DNA from: Pseudeuparius sepicola
Lineage: Eukaryota > Arthropoda > Insecta > Coleoptera > Anthribidae
NCBI GenBank assembly: GCA_963920635.1
Contig: OY987305.1
Span: 2,118,001-2,182,000, forward strand
DNA length: 64,000 bases
Direction: 5' to 3'
The notes beneath the pieces were generated by a model. The model saw only the letters and a list, made by a program, of their open reading frames with translations, did no database searches and was not told the DNA's origin. Within the stretch, counting starts at the first letter, position 1; each line of letters starts with the position of its first letter. This document shows, one piece after another, positions 33,572 to 44,996 of this stretch. Position numbers and translations under genes: made by a program.

Positions 33572-34620
33572 TAGTTTAATATGAATTTTCCAGTGAAATA
33601 CTGGCTACAGCATTGTTTTATGAAATGTTGATATATAATATTGAAAAAACAAGTCGTGAGGCAAGGTGCCTCACTCCATATTTTCCGCTATTTTTTGTGG
33701 TTTAATATGAATTTTCGAGCGAAATACTTTATTCCATGATACTCCCTTACCTAATATTTAAAAATATATCGCGAGGCAACGTGCCTCACTGCATATTTTC
33801 CAATTTTGTAATTATTTTTGTAGTTTAATATGAATTTTCGAGTGAAATACCTTTATTGATACTCCTATACCTAATATTGAAAAAAAAAAAATCGTAAGGC
33901 ACTGCATAATTTCCGATATTTTTTGCAGTTTAATGTGAAGTTCAAGCAAAATACTTTATTTAACGCTACTCCCCCACCTAATTAAAAAAATATATATCGT
34001 GAGGCAAGGTGCCTCACTCCATATTTTCCCATATTTTTTTGTAGTTAATATGAATTTTCGAATTTTCGAGCGAAATACTTTATTTCATGATACTCCCTTA
34101 CCTAATATTTAAAAAATATATCGTGAGGCAAGGTACCTCACTGAATAGTTTCCGATTTTGTAATTATTTTTGCAGTTTAATATGAATTTTCGAGTGAAAT
34201 ACTTTATTGATACTCCCCTATCTACTTAATATTGAAAAAAAAATCGTAAGGCAAGGTGCCTCACTGCATATGTTCCGATATTTTTTGTAGTTTAATATGA
34301 ATTTTCTATCAAAATACTTTATTTAACGATACTCCGCCACCCAATATTGAAAAAAAAGTCGTGAGGCAAGGTGCTTCACTCCATATTTTTTGTAGTTAGA
34401 TATGAATTTTCGGGCAAAATACATTTTTTCTTGATACTCCCTTACCTAATATTTAAAAAATATATCGAGAGGCAAGGTGCCTCACTGCATATTTACGATT
34501 TTGTAATTATTATTGTAGTTTAATATGAATTTTCGAGTAAAATATTTTATTTAATGACACTCCTAAATGAAAAAAGTGTCTTGAGGCATGATGCCTCACT
34601 GCATATTTTCCGATTTTTAG
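33572..34620 (+). repeat. tandem array, nine ~115-bp units each with a GTGAGGC-N5-GCCTCAC dyad
   Basis: The unit begins TAGTTTAATATGAATTTTCG, then GAAATACTTTATT, ATACTCCCTTACCTAATATT, an A-run, the dyad, and CTGCATATTTTCCGATTTT. Starts are near 33572, 33699, 33821, 33926, 34041, 34171, 34288, 34392 and 34515. Units vary in length (about 105-130 bp) and in sequence, so the array is old. The dyad is lost only in the third unit (33893-33904). Confidence 0.9.
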
Positions 34621-35697
34621 TTTCGACGTTGGCACATTCCGTTATAAACGGCACCTATGCGTGATCAGTGAAGGAATGGTGCGTTGTTAGGCACGTTGCC
34701 TCAGCTACACCATTTTACTGCTTATTAGATGGCCACGTATGCACGTAAAAACGCCGGTTGCCTCATTCCTCAAAAATTACGACATCAGAAGCTATAAATT
34801 GTCTCGGGGCCTTGCGTGCACCCTATCGCGGTATTTTCTTTCCTAATCTATTACTGTGCAATATAGCCCAATTCATTTTATCGCATATTTTAAGTTGTAA
34901 AATCGGACTTGCTCTTTTAGGAAATCCGACCGGCGGCTTTCATTTGAATTGTAAAACCCCGACGGGTCTTGTGATATTTGGAAGACAGTGTGACTTCGGC
35001 TGATAAAAGTTTTAGATTCCGTAATATACATCTGTATGGCTAGTTCGGATTTGCGGACATCGAAACGGCGCCGTTTTTAGAATAAGCCGAAAAATGTCTT
35101 GCCTCATTTAAATTTTTCCGTACTTTACTTTTAATCAGCGCAGTCTCCAAATAATTGTAGCAATTTTTTATCGATTGAGCACAACGAGGCAAGCCGCCTC
35201 ACTTCGATTTGCATCCCCAATAAGCCCGGAAGAATTACGGACGGTACCAGAAAATTGTGAGGGCATTAAGGTTTATTAGTGGGTGCAGGGTTGGCCTCCA
35301 TCGCTTTGCGATCGGCCAGCTCATTGGTCCAATCGATAGTCCTTTGGAGTTGGTAATTTTCGCTGTGGAGTTCGGACGGAATTTAGAGCTACCCCGTAAA
35401 GTGCATTCCCACGAAAATGCCGCCAGTGTTTCACTTTCTAGGGTTTCGGGTTTCTAACTTACCAGGAAATTACTCCTGAGGCGACTCGCCTCAAAAACGG
35501 TTTTGTAGGCCCCAATACTCAACTTTATTATGTTTAATGGGTTCAGAACAAAAAAAAAACTAGGGTGAGGCGTCTTGCCTCACCCCAGTTTTTGGATGTT
35601 TTATGGTAAATTTTGATCTTTAAATGACTTGTAGACTGTTTTTAAGGGTTTAACACGTATAAAATGCAGAAAATAGTTTGTGAGGCAAGGTGCCTCA
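33656..35697. promoter_or_regulatory. cluster of GTGAGGC-N5-GCCTCAC palindromes
   Basis: Dyads with the form GAGGC-N5-GCCTC, often extended to GTGAGGC-N5-GCCTCAC, occur at about 33656, 33771, 33999, 34123, 34246, 34361, 34467 and 34581 in the array. They continue beyond it at 34686, 35186, 35478, 35567 and 35682. Half-sites lie near 34758 and 35096. Arms are conserved, while the central five bases vary outside the array (AAGGT, ACGTT, AAGCC, GACTC, GTCTT). Flanks of the last five sites do not resemble the tandem unit. This looks like a dimeric protein-binding site, or an RNA hairpin with a 7-9-bp stem and 5-nt loop. I do not recognise the factor. Confidence 0.75.
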
Positions 35698-36762
35698 AAT
35701 TTTTTTTTGTGGTTGTTCGAGTTGCCCGAAACCTGTAAACCGCTCACTGTTTCGGTGGATAAGTATTAGGCGGGTATTTTGAAAAATTCCTATCGGAGAG
35801 GCTTCGACGGACTTTTATGATAGCCAATCCCTATTTTGCTGGGGGTACAATGGAAGGAAACGATAACGGGGCTGCGGTGATCCCGTGACATGGCTGCTAT
35901 TGGGAATAAAATAGAACAGTAATCAAATCAGATTTATACCTGGATATATCTGCTGTGCTGAGGTCTGGGCGGTTTTACAAATAGGGCCTCTCCGTTAGGA
36001 TTATCTGGATTCGGCCAGACGTGGAAAAGTCGCTTTTTTATTTCACTCGGGGACACGGGGTAAAACGATCTTGTTCGTCATGTAAGTGACTTCGAAACTC
36101 GGTAATCTACAGCCTTCGAGGGGGAACCCCCTTGGAAATCCCATAATAATTAAAATATGTTGATAAATTTATAACCGTCGAAAGCCCGCTTCCGAGAAAC
36201 ACGACTTCATTTCTTGGGAGAACTTTCCGATACATTAAAGATGAATAACTCTGATTAAAGTTTCAAGTCTAGTAACGCGGCGTATTTAGCCATTGCCTCC
36301 GCCCTGTTTTAAACTACGTAACATGAGTAATAGATCCCACAAATTGATAAAACGTAGGTTTACTCGACGAATGCTCAAACCGTCGGGATTTTTGCACGCG
36401 AAAAATATAAATTTACTTCTCAGGAGTCGTATATTCATCGCCTCGGTCATCTGTTTTTGTCACCGAATTGGAGTTTATTTATTTTTGAGCCGCGTAGGGA
36501 TATCGAGACAAATAATGGGGGACATCGGAAATATGATCACGGTAAATGGATTTCATGAGACCCGTATGGCTTTCGGGGGATAAATTCGGGGTGTGATATG
36601 TTTTTAGGACGACCCTGTGGACTCCTATGTCAAAATGTTCACAACCCGTTTATTTCGAAAAGAAAACCTCCGCGATTTTCGAGAATCTACAAACAGGGCC
36701 ATGTGTTTGATATACAAGTTTTTGTTAAACGCTTGGGCGGCGCGCGGCCCTTAATAATATTA
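34621..36762. other. unique sequence carrying dyads, then unassigned
   Basis: To 35697 this is non-repetitive DNA punctuated by GAGGC dyads; after that no dyads or other features were recognised. Openings at 34758-35003, 35257-35457, 36293-36583 and 36598-36837 show no family resemblance. Confidence 0.45.
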
Positions 36763-36850
36763 TACAAATTTTATTTAAATGCTCTTAAAAAGAATAAAAT
36801 AAACTTTGAAATAATTCAAAACAAAGCAAACCAATAATTTTGTTACACAC
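36763..36850. repeat. fragment of the AAGCTTTTATTTAA repeat (hairpin arm, copy-B type)
   Basis: TTTTATTTAAATGCTCT, AATAAAATAAACTTTGAAAT and AATAATTTTGTTACA match the hairpin arm of copy B (20205-20285). Only one arm is present. Confidence 0.7.
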
Positions 36851-37362
36851 AAAACAATACCACACAAGACTCTATACACAACCAAAATCCGTAAAATAAA
36901 GCGCAATCCTTATTTCCATGCACGGCACTGGTTACACGGGCCTAACTGGCCTACGTCGACACCTGCTCCGTGGATCTCCGAAACGCCGACCAATCAAATC
37001 GCCACGCACGCTTTCTTATTGGCTGCCTCCTTGACTAGGTCGACGTCGATCGCATAAAAACCTTTGAATTTTATACGGGTGATTTCTGTTGATAAGTCTG
37101 GTATTTTTGCCAGTAGTAGAGCGTGGTAAATGCTATGAAATTGATCGCGTACATCACTGTGTTCCAAGTGAGTTCATTTATTACTTCCGTGTTTTCCGAT
37201 TCGCCTTGAACTTGCATTATAGGCATATATGAATATCCATTTCGACACGAAGATCTGATATTCACGGTTAGATTACACGGATTAATTAATCAGGGACGGC
37301 ATATTAATCCTATTAAGCAGCTGCTCTTTCAAAGGAATGTGTCGCATATATTCCCAAATGAA
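36851..37362. other. unassigned sequence
   Basis: Includes the moderately GC-rich 36940-37060; nothing recognised. Confidence 0.4.
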
Positions 37363-37840
37363 TAAAGGCCTGGTATATTTCTTTTGTAACGAACATACCT
37401 TTTTTAGATATTTAGGTAACCCTATTCTTTCTAAGTAACTTTTGTTTTGAACGATTTGTTGTTTTTTTTTGTTTACAATTTACAGGCAAAGACATATACA
37501 GAAAATTAAAGAAATTAATTGACTTCTTTTAAAAAGTTGCGTTGCATTTTTTAACATGTTTCTTTTTATTGTCATACTAGCGTCCCTAATTTCTTCTCCT
37601 CTATTAATGGGCTACATCAGATATTGTAAATAATGTAGCTAAACAATGTAACACACAATTTGTTTTAACATTTTTTGAGTCCTTGAATATGCATACTTTA
37701 ACCTCATTGGCACATTTTCGTAACTTCTCGGCTTCCTTATTATTTCGCTTTATGTAATGTTAAATAGCTAAAACTATATCCACCGTTCAGGATATTTTGC
37801 AAATCGACAAACTAAAACCTACACCCTAACAGGGAAAATA

Positions 37841-38080
37841 TACAGGGTGTCCCCGGATAAGTGTGAAAATAGGTGTGAAAGACAAAAAAATTTCGAGTTC
37901 AAATTTGATCGTTTGAGGTTCTGACCTGCTTGACTGGAAACGAATTTCTATCATATTTTCGTTTTGGAGAAATCCACAGCAACCATTTTTTTATTTTCAT
38001 TGTAGGTGCAGTAAAAAATAAATTAGGCTGATCGAAATTTTTTTATCTTTTAGGTACACCTATTCCTGGGACACCCTGTA
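37841..38080. mobile_element. 240-bp MITE, TACAGGGTGTCCC ends
   Basis: TACAGGGTGTCCCCGGATA at the left and TTCCTGGGACACCCTGTA at the right, with TA at both sides. Unlike the foldbacks it is not palindromic inside, so it looks like an ordinary internally deleted transposon. Confidence 0.85.
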
Positions 38081-38309
38081 GTATTAAAATATTAATCATA
38101 TAGGCCATGGCATTTCTTTGTTTTTGTTTGGATTATCTTAAGCTGCCAAGTTCGGCATTACCAGTGGTAAAAGTGATTAACCCAAAAAGATTTTAAGTGC
38201 AATGGCTAGTCATGTAGAAAAAGTGGACATGTTACTTATTATCAAGAAATAATGTAGATGTATGTAAATTATTTTGAAAACATCTTAGAAATTAAATTAC
38301 TGATGCATG

Positions 38310-38600
38310 CAAGGCGGGATTTGGGGATTTCTTATTCAACAATCCAAAGAATTTTAAAGCAAAATAAATATCACGACCTTAAGCTACATTACTTACAGCA
38401 GTTGCAGCCCATTAATGTATAGATAAAAGATTAAATTTCATTGCGCCGATGGCTATTCTAGAGAAAGATAATAGGATTTTCAAACATATTTTATGAACTG
38501 ACGAAAGTAGGTTCCCAAATAGAAAAAATAACCATCACATTAAAAATGAGGTCTATAAAACACCTTCAAGGAATGTCAATCATTTGAACAAAAAATTGGG
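38310..38600 (+). pseudogene. Tc1/mariner (DDE_3-type) transposase fragment
   Basis: Frame-broken plus-strand translation keeps GISYSTIQRILKQNKYHDL then KLHYLQQLQPIN, the end of the helix-turn-helix region and the linker of this family. In a second frame a TDESRF-like segment with the first catalytic aspartate follows. Frameshifts and stops are present and the rest of the catalytic domain is missing. It lies in the interior of a palindromic element, as does the fragment at 62332-62622. Confidence 0.7.
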
Positions 38601-38985
38601 GACGTTTTTACGACAATAATCAGAAACATGTTAAAAAATGCAACGCAAAACAGTTTAAAAACGCCTGAAGATTGAAAATTTGTTGTAAATATGTTAATTA
38701 TGTCATTTGTTAAGTAATTATACATATAGATAACCTATAATAAATAGTTGTTCGAATATTATATTTTTGCTTTACGTTAATAGTTTATAGAAAACAAAAA
38801 TGACAGTAGCTCGTCGCAAACTTCATGGACGAGTCAAGTCAATTAATTTCTTTAATATTCTGTATGTTGTTGCCGGTAAATTGTAAACGAAAAAAAATTA
38901 AAAAAAAAACATTATTGACACAAGTTACTTAGAAAGAATAGGGCTACTTAAACAATTAAAAAAAAGGTTCGTTGCAAAAAATTAC

Positions 38986-39330
38986 ACTGTACTTTGAGCT
39001 AACATTTGATTTCTTGCTTATATCCATTTTGCAACACATGCTCCAGAATTGCTCCTTAGCCGGCAGCTATTTATTTTCATCTAAAATATAACTTGCATGC
39101 AGAGAGTTCGGCAAAAAGTTGAGTGGAGGACATCATATTCCTCGAAGCTGCGTCGAGCTGCGCCACTGATGAAACTTGTAATAATTTTGAGCTGCACATT
39201 TTGAAAACATAATTAAAGAAATAAAAGGGTGTGTTACACTAGGATGGATCACCCTGTTTGTGCTTGGTAAAGGTAAAGTAAAATACAAAAAAATATAAAA
39301 ATAGTACGTTTTGACAGAACACATAATATA
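38986..39330. other. unassigned; orphan CACCCTGTTT end at ~39249
   Basis: GATCACCCTGTTT near 39246-39258 looks like a decayed element right end. Nothing else recognised. Confidence 0.35.
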
Positions 39331-40413
39331 CAGGGTTATTCAGTCATGATGTAAAAAATTTTAACCGCGGGAGTAGGTAATAGGGCACTTGAGGTAGACA
39401 GACAGCCAGACATCGCTATCTCTTTCTAACTCGTGTAATTATATACCTATCTCTCTTGGTGGTTAAGTATGGAATCTGCATTACCGACATGAGTCAACAG
39501 CTAAAAAAATACGGTGACCTAAGCCAACGTGCGGGAAACGTGGGTCAAACGCATGCACGCACGTTTCACGCACGTTTGACGCACGTTTGACGCACGCACG
39601 CACGTTTGACCCACGTTTAATGCACGATTGACTCACGTTTCACGTACGGTTCACGCACGCACGCACGTTCCACGCACGTTTGATGCACGTTTGACGCACG
39701 CACGCACGTTTGACCCACGTTTAATGCACGATTGACGCACGTTTTACGTACGGTTCACGCACGCACGCACGTTTCACGCACGTTTGATGCACGTTTGACG
39801 CACGCACGCACGTTTGACCCACGTTTAATGCACGATTGACGCACGTTTCACGTACGGTTCACGCACGCACGCACGTTTCACGCACGTTTGATGCACGTTT
39901 GACGCACGCACGCACGTTTGACCCACGTTTGACGCACGTTGGTTTAGGTTAGCGTATTTTTCAGCTGTTGACTCATGTCGGTAATGCAAATTCCATACTT
40001 AAGCACCAAGAGAGATAGGTATATAATTATTTCAATATTAGAAAATTCAAAAGTCAACTAAAAAAAAGAAAAATATATTTCAGGAGTGTATTAAAGTTTC
40101 TTGTTAACGGCGTTCACCAGATCAGCTGTTATGCTCGCGCGTCGTAAATTTACTTTTTTGTACCTTTTTCCAGATATTTCAAAAAAATGTATGCAAGGTC
40201 CAAGTGAATTTATTACCTTTTTGATTTTTAAATGTCGATCAACAGTAAATATTGGTGGGTGTGTACTTAGGAGCTCTTAGTTTCCCACAAAGGATCCACG
40301 TTGTTTGCAGAGACTGCAGTAGCAGACAAAACACAAAACTAAAAAAATTCTTCTTTTAGTACACCTCCCCCACTGTGTGGTTACAATTTTTACATCATGA
40401 CTGAATTACCCCG
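39331..40413. mobile_element. foldback element, TACAGGGTTATTCAGTCATG ends, with satellite core
   Basis: CAGGGTTATTCAGTCATGATG at the left pairs with CATCATGACTGAATTACCCCG at the right. Inner arms (AGCTGTTGACTCATGTCGG and its complement) flank a CACG-rich tandem array. The right arm is longer, by about 330 bp of unpaired sequence (40030-40360). TA-type left flank; the right terminus has mutated. Confidence 0.82.
39530..39945 (+). repeat. 104-bp higher-order tandem array of CACGTTTGA-type units
   Basis: GACCCACGTTTAATGCACGA recurs at 39608, 39712 and 39816, with a truncated start at 39920, so the period is 104 bp. Each unit is itself made of CACGTTTGACG-like steps of about 10-11 bp. The array is CpG-rich in AT-rich surroundings. 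Near-identity of units indicates recent amplification. Confidence 0.9.
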
Positions 40414-41171
40414 TTTAATGTAGTATAGTTTCATGTAATGTAATAGAATGTACCATAATGTGAATCCCTGATTTTCCATTTATCGGGGAATGTTCATTTG
40501 AAATGGAGAATGGGTAAATTGAATCTTTGGTTAAACAGTGGATGACCGCGCTGTGAGCACGGCTGGTCAAAACTGCGTCGTTTTTAATACTCGCCGCTTT
40601 GACCGTGCCCCACCTCATTCAACAGCATTTCCGAATGTTAATTTGCCCCATCGGCTGTAAAATTGGCCCTTGTGAATTGATTCGAACACGGGTCGGGCCC
40701 AAACAAAAATATAATCTCGTTTTTCACGGGCAATATATCTCACTTTTTAAGTACGGCATAAGAACAATATAAAACACGACGAATTTTAATCCTGGGATAC
40801 GAGCGGGATAATCAATTTTCATTGCGAAGCCGGGCGATGAAAACAAACGGAATTTAAATGAACACACGACGGTTTTGTGACGAATTTCGGCCGTTCCGTT
40901 TTCGTCGGGTCAAAATAACTAAAACTTTGCCGACACCGGCGATAGATTAGAGAGGACAATTCCCGTCGATTAATTGGCATCGAATAAGAAAATGCGCGCT
41001 GTTTCAGCACAAAACAATAATTCCCATTTTAGTATTGAAAATAATCCTGGACGCATTTATGTCTTCGTAAAATCGAACCGACATGCGACATGGTCCCGGT
41101 TCGTCGAGTATGCCGAGTTTTGTTTGGGTTACAAGGAATAAATAATCAGATTATGTTTAGGTGATGATATT
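40414..41171. other. unassigned unique sequence
   Basis: Nothing recognised. Confidence 0.4.
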
Positions 41172-41173
41172 TA

Positions 41174-41796
41174 CAGGGTGTCCCATTTTGGGTGTTTTTG
41201 GGTGTTTTTCTCAAAAATCTCGGTTATTATTAAAGCTAGAGGGTTGCGGTTTTCACGTCACTGTACTACTTTTTTGAGAGGAATTTGGTGGACCAATCAG
41301 ATTTTTGGAAACCTCTCTCCTGGCTACAACTTATATATATCGACAAATTTAATCAACTATTTTTATAGATTTTTTGGCGTAGAATCGAATGGAATAATTA
41401 GTTTTTTGGTAGCGTTAATAGTTTTTGAGATATTAACTATGGTTTCCATTTAAAAAAATATAACTTTGGTTCATATCTCAAAAACTATTAATGGCAGGCA
41501 GGTGGCTAGGCTATTGTTTCTGTTGTCATGACATTTTAACCTGAAATTTATTAATCTGTCACTTCACTTTGACGTGGCATGATCTTTGAGAAAGGAGGAA
41601 GATTCATTCTCCGAAAGCTCGGAAAACAAATTTGTTGAAGTTATTTTTTGAGTTACACGTTTAAAGTTAATTAAAAATTAAATGGATCTAAATTAGGTTT
41701 CTTCTAAATCATCAGGATTCATTTTATTAGCTGAAACAATTAAGCAATGCACAGTGGGAAAAGAGAACCAACCAAGTATTTTTTTAGAACACCATG
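41174..41796. mobile_element. TACAGGGTGTCCCA element interrupted by a Penelope-like tail
   Basis: Left end TACAGGGTGTCCCATTTTGG; probable right end TAGAACACCATGTA at 41785-41798. A Penelope-like 3' tail is inserted at about 41490. The interior has opposing TTTTTGAGATAT/ATATCTCAAAAAC segments around 41430-41480. Confidence 0.6.
41490..41693 (+). repeat. Penelope-like element 3' tail fragment
   Basis: GGCAGGTGGCTAGGCTATTG, ACATTTTAACCTGAAATTTA, CTTTGACGTGGCATGATCTT and GAGAAAGGAGGAAGATTCAT match the tails at 12546-12850 and 13815-14100. No coding sequence is present, so this is a severely 5'-truncated insertion. Confidence 0.85.
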
Positions 41797-41798
41797 TA

Positions 41799-42974
41799 TT
41801 ATGTATATAATTACATTTTTAAACTTAACAATAATTTTATGAATGATGATATATTTCTAAATTTAACTGCTTTGGAAATATTGAAGTTTTTAATTAAGGT
41901 TTTAATTATTAAATGAAATACGATATAAATGTGCGTAATCAAATTTTATAGTTTAAGTCTTAAATAAAATTTAAAAAATACAAAATTTACGTGTCTTTCT
42001 AGTTGAAAATTTGCTATGGCAATGCGAATGTGTAAAATTTATTTACTGTTATTATTCTTATAAAAATCAATGTAAAATAAAATTATTGGTATCTGGTATT
42101 TTCAATACCGTTAAGAAACTTGCGTAAGATGTGAGGTCTGTGATTTTTTAAGAAGATAATAACGCAAAACAGTGAATTTAATCTGTCGCATCCACATAGA
42201 TCACATATCCGCTTGTTACCTTTCAAAACGTCATGCACACTATATTTTATTTTATTTGCTTAGAATACGCGAGGCACCGAGATAACTTTGGTAAGGATGC
42301 GACGAGCGTACCACGCACTTGACTGGCTAGGACTGGGGCTCGAGAAAATAATACAATATAAACAGCGGCAAATTCGAAGTTTTCTTCTCGTACCTACGCG
42401 CCAATATAATAATAATAATAATAATTCTCACCCTCACAATACTCCAAACTAGGAGTACCCCAGAAGCAACCACATGCTTGTGCGGGGGACAATTCTCCGC
42501 GACAAACCCAGATCGGCTATTCGTCTAATCCCGGTCGCTGCACCTCTTCCGAGACAATCAAGAAGGTCGGCTTAATCAAGACAGATACGCCTTATCCGCC
42601 GAATTCGGTCGTATTTATTAATTTCCCCTGGAAATCTGCGGTGGGGCAACGCGGATTAATCTGACGTGTAAAACGAAAATCGGCGGCAGTCGTAAAAGTT
42701 GCGCCTTTACGAAGCATTACAGATGAGCACGAAGTCGTAACTCTTTCTAACAAGCCCCGCAGTGGTATAAGCCGGATCCGTCATCTTATCCAGACGTCCT
42801 GTCTAAACCTTTATTCAAATGCTCCGTTTTCCCCGACATTGAATTTAAAATGAGAGTAGTCGTACATAACCTCTCCTGCTAACAAGACAGGAAGATTAAA
42901 AGCTCTTGTTTACAAACAAAACATGTTCGGCTTTTGGTTTCTTTTTAAACGTATGAGCAACATATTCCGAGAAA
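41799..42974. other. unassigned; (TAA)n microsatellite at ~42403-42423
   Basis: Apart from the trinucleotide run nothing was recognised. Confidence 0.4.
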
Positions 42975-43112
42975 ACAATTTGTACGGTTGGGCTGTGTCA
43001 CTATCGACGCCGTCTTAAAAACAATTTGTACGGTTGGGCTGTGTCACTATCGACGCCGTCTTAAAAACAATTTGTACGGTTGGGCTGTGTCACTATCGAC
43101 GCCGTCTTATAT
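42975..43112 (+). repeat. three 46-bp direct tandem repeats
   Basis: ACAATTTGTACGGTTGGGCT, then GTGTCACTATCGACGCCGTC and TTAAAA, repeated at 42975, 43021 and 43067. The first two are identical and the third differs only at its last bases. Overlapping plus-strand openings arise because 46 is not divisible by three; they are not genes. Confidence 0.92.
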
Positions 43113-44338
43113 CGTGTCTGTCATGCATTATCTTCGAAATAATTTTATCTCCCCACAAAATGCTTCCAGGCAGTATTATTTATGTTCCGTTTAATACACC
43201 GCGACTTTATGTTCGACAAAACTACACTTATGTTTGTGCATATATTTTTCCGTACGTAGAAAGAGAATGTACCCACTTTCCCGGAAGAAATTTACGACGG
43301 AAAATAAAAGTTGCGGATATTATTTGGCGCGGAAAATACCGAAGAAGTAAAAGTTACTTTCTAATAATATAAATCAAAAACCTTTAGGGTTGGAGGGGGG
43401 TTTTATAGATTCAGGTCTTGTAAACTCTTAGCACTGGGCTAAATGCGTTGCGTGACTCGACGTAGAATCGAGTCAATTTAGAGCATTTTGTTGTTCACAA
43501 ATATATCGACTTCAAAAGGTGAGCAAACCGTTATCGCAAATAAAGTTGTCGGTATCAGGCGATGCATAAATTTAATGGAATTGTCTAGTAATTCTACATG
43601 CATCTACTATCTTCCTTACATTTTTCAGTCGAAACTATACTCAGAAAAATAAAAACATAGAAATTGCATCTGTAGATTGAAATGTTTGTAAGGGGTAGGA
43701 CTTTTTATACTCTGTTATTTATTTACCAGTTAAAGTTTAACAGCTTTGTCATAATGAAAAACTTATTTCTCTGGTAAATTAAGATAATCTTCAAGATCAA
43801 ATTGCAAATAATAGTTTTGCAACAGTGGTTTCCGTTGTATGTAGGGACTATAGGGACATACCCAATCAGTTGCAAATACGTTTGCTTTGAAGTAAATACT
43901 TAATGGTAGATAATATTTAAGTATTGATGAGATAAGGTCTGCCTGACTAATAGGTGAATCTAGTATTTATAATTATCTAGACACTTATTAGGCAGTATTT
44001 CTATACTACGTGTAGTACTTTAATCTGTGATACAACTAAGGACACAATAATATACCTACAATTACCAATACCAATCGCACAATCTGACAAACGCGCAAAT
44101 CGGTCAAGAGTGTGCCTCACCTTGTGTTTGACATAATTGGTGCTGTGTGTTTTAGAAGCAATTTTTCGATGTTTTTAAGTGTTTCTTAAGTATTCGTCGG
44201 TTTAAAATGCTTGTATAGACAATTAAATTATACGTTAAGGGCAAAAAAGTGTATTGTTTGCAAATCAAGCAACTCGCCAAAGGAGGTTACATATCATGCG
44301 TAAGTACATAGGCGTACCTAGTTCGAGGCACGGTAAAA
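43113..44338. other. unassigned sequence
   Basis: Nothing recognised apart from the possible THAP-type exon at 44236-44299. Confidence 0.4.
44236..44299 (+). pseudogene. possible THAP-type first exon
   Basis: A short frame reads KKCIVCKSSNSPKEVTYHA and is followed at once by GTAAGT, a strong splice donor. The C-x2-C start, a histidine near residue 20 and the donor position resemble the first exon of a THAP finger. There is no in-frame ATG upstream and no matching second exon was found, so this could be chance. Confidence 0.25.
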
Positions 44339-44996
44339 GATACCAGAGGGAAAATAATTCTCGACATGGGTATCAAACGAAAGGGCTCGACGGGTAGAAA
44401 ACAAGAAGGTGAATGACGTCATAATAAATCTAATATGGCGGCCTCCCCAAGACGGCGGATTGCCTAATTCTTCACAACATCCTCGACATGGGTATCAAAT
44501 GAAAGGATTTGAAGAGTAGAAAACGATAAGGTGACTGACGTCATACTAAATCCAATAGGGCAGATGCCCGATGCCCCAAGATGGCGGACTAAATTTCTTT
44601 ACCACCCTTCTGAGATGGGAATCAAATAGATAATAAAAAAAGCACAAAATAAAATAAATAATAAAAAAAAACCTTTTTAAAAACAAGCTTTTATTTAAGT
44701 AAGCCATTTACTAAAACGGATAAAATAAGTTTAGGTTTTCGTTAAGATAATTCAATGCCAAACTGCGACAAGCTTTTTTAAATCAAAAAGCTTGTCGCGC
44801 AAACTGTAAAGAAAATATATTCTTGCTTATCAACCAATCACTGTTCGATAAACTTAATTGGTACCTACTTTTATGAACATTTCGCGCGACGAGCCTTTTG
44901 ATTTAAAAAGCTTGCCGCAGTGTGGCATTGAATTATCTTAACGAAAACCTAAACTTATTTTATCCGTTTCAGTTCATGGCTTAAATAAAAGCTTGT
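44339..44996 (-). mobile_element. AAGCTTTTATTTAA-ended repeat, copy C
   Basis: The right part is a ~315-bp hairpin with ends ACAAGCTTTTATTTAA (44683-44698) and its complement (44981-44996); its arms match copy A. Inner arms also carry AAGCTTGTCGCG and related sequence. The left part has two AAGAYGGCGG subrepeats (44449 and 44578) with TGACGTCAT sites. The far terminus beyond the subrepeats is missing. Confidence 0.8.

Larger units (their letters stand above)
37363..38985. mobile_element. foldback with transposase remnant, related to the 59391 MITE
   Basis: 37363-37575 and 38612-38985 are inverted repeats (shared GTAACGAACATACC-type start, CCCTATTCTTTCTAAGTAAC, TTAAAGAAATTAATTGAC, TGCGTTGCATTTTTTAACAT). 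The outer arm also matches the complement of the 193-bp MITE at 59391-59583, whose ends are TACAGGGTCATTCAA. The ends here have decayed. The interior holds a transposase fragment (38310-38600) and a nested 240-bp MITE (37841-38080). Confidence 0.7.

Noticed and set aside
33656..35697. Regular dyads with unique-looking spacers suggested a CRISPR-like array
   Set aside because: The host DNA is insect, the spacers within the array are homologous to each other, spacing is 105-130 bp, and no cas-like gene exists.
42988..43372. Two overlapping openings starting MGCVTIDAVLKT
   Set aside because: They are the 46-bp tandem repeat read in shifted frames.
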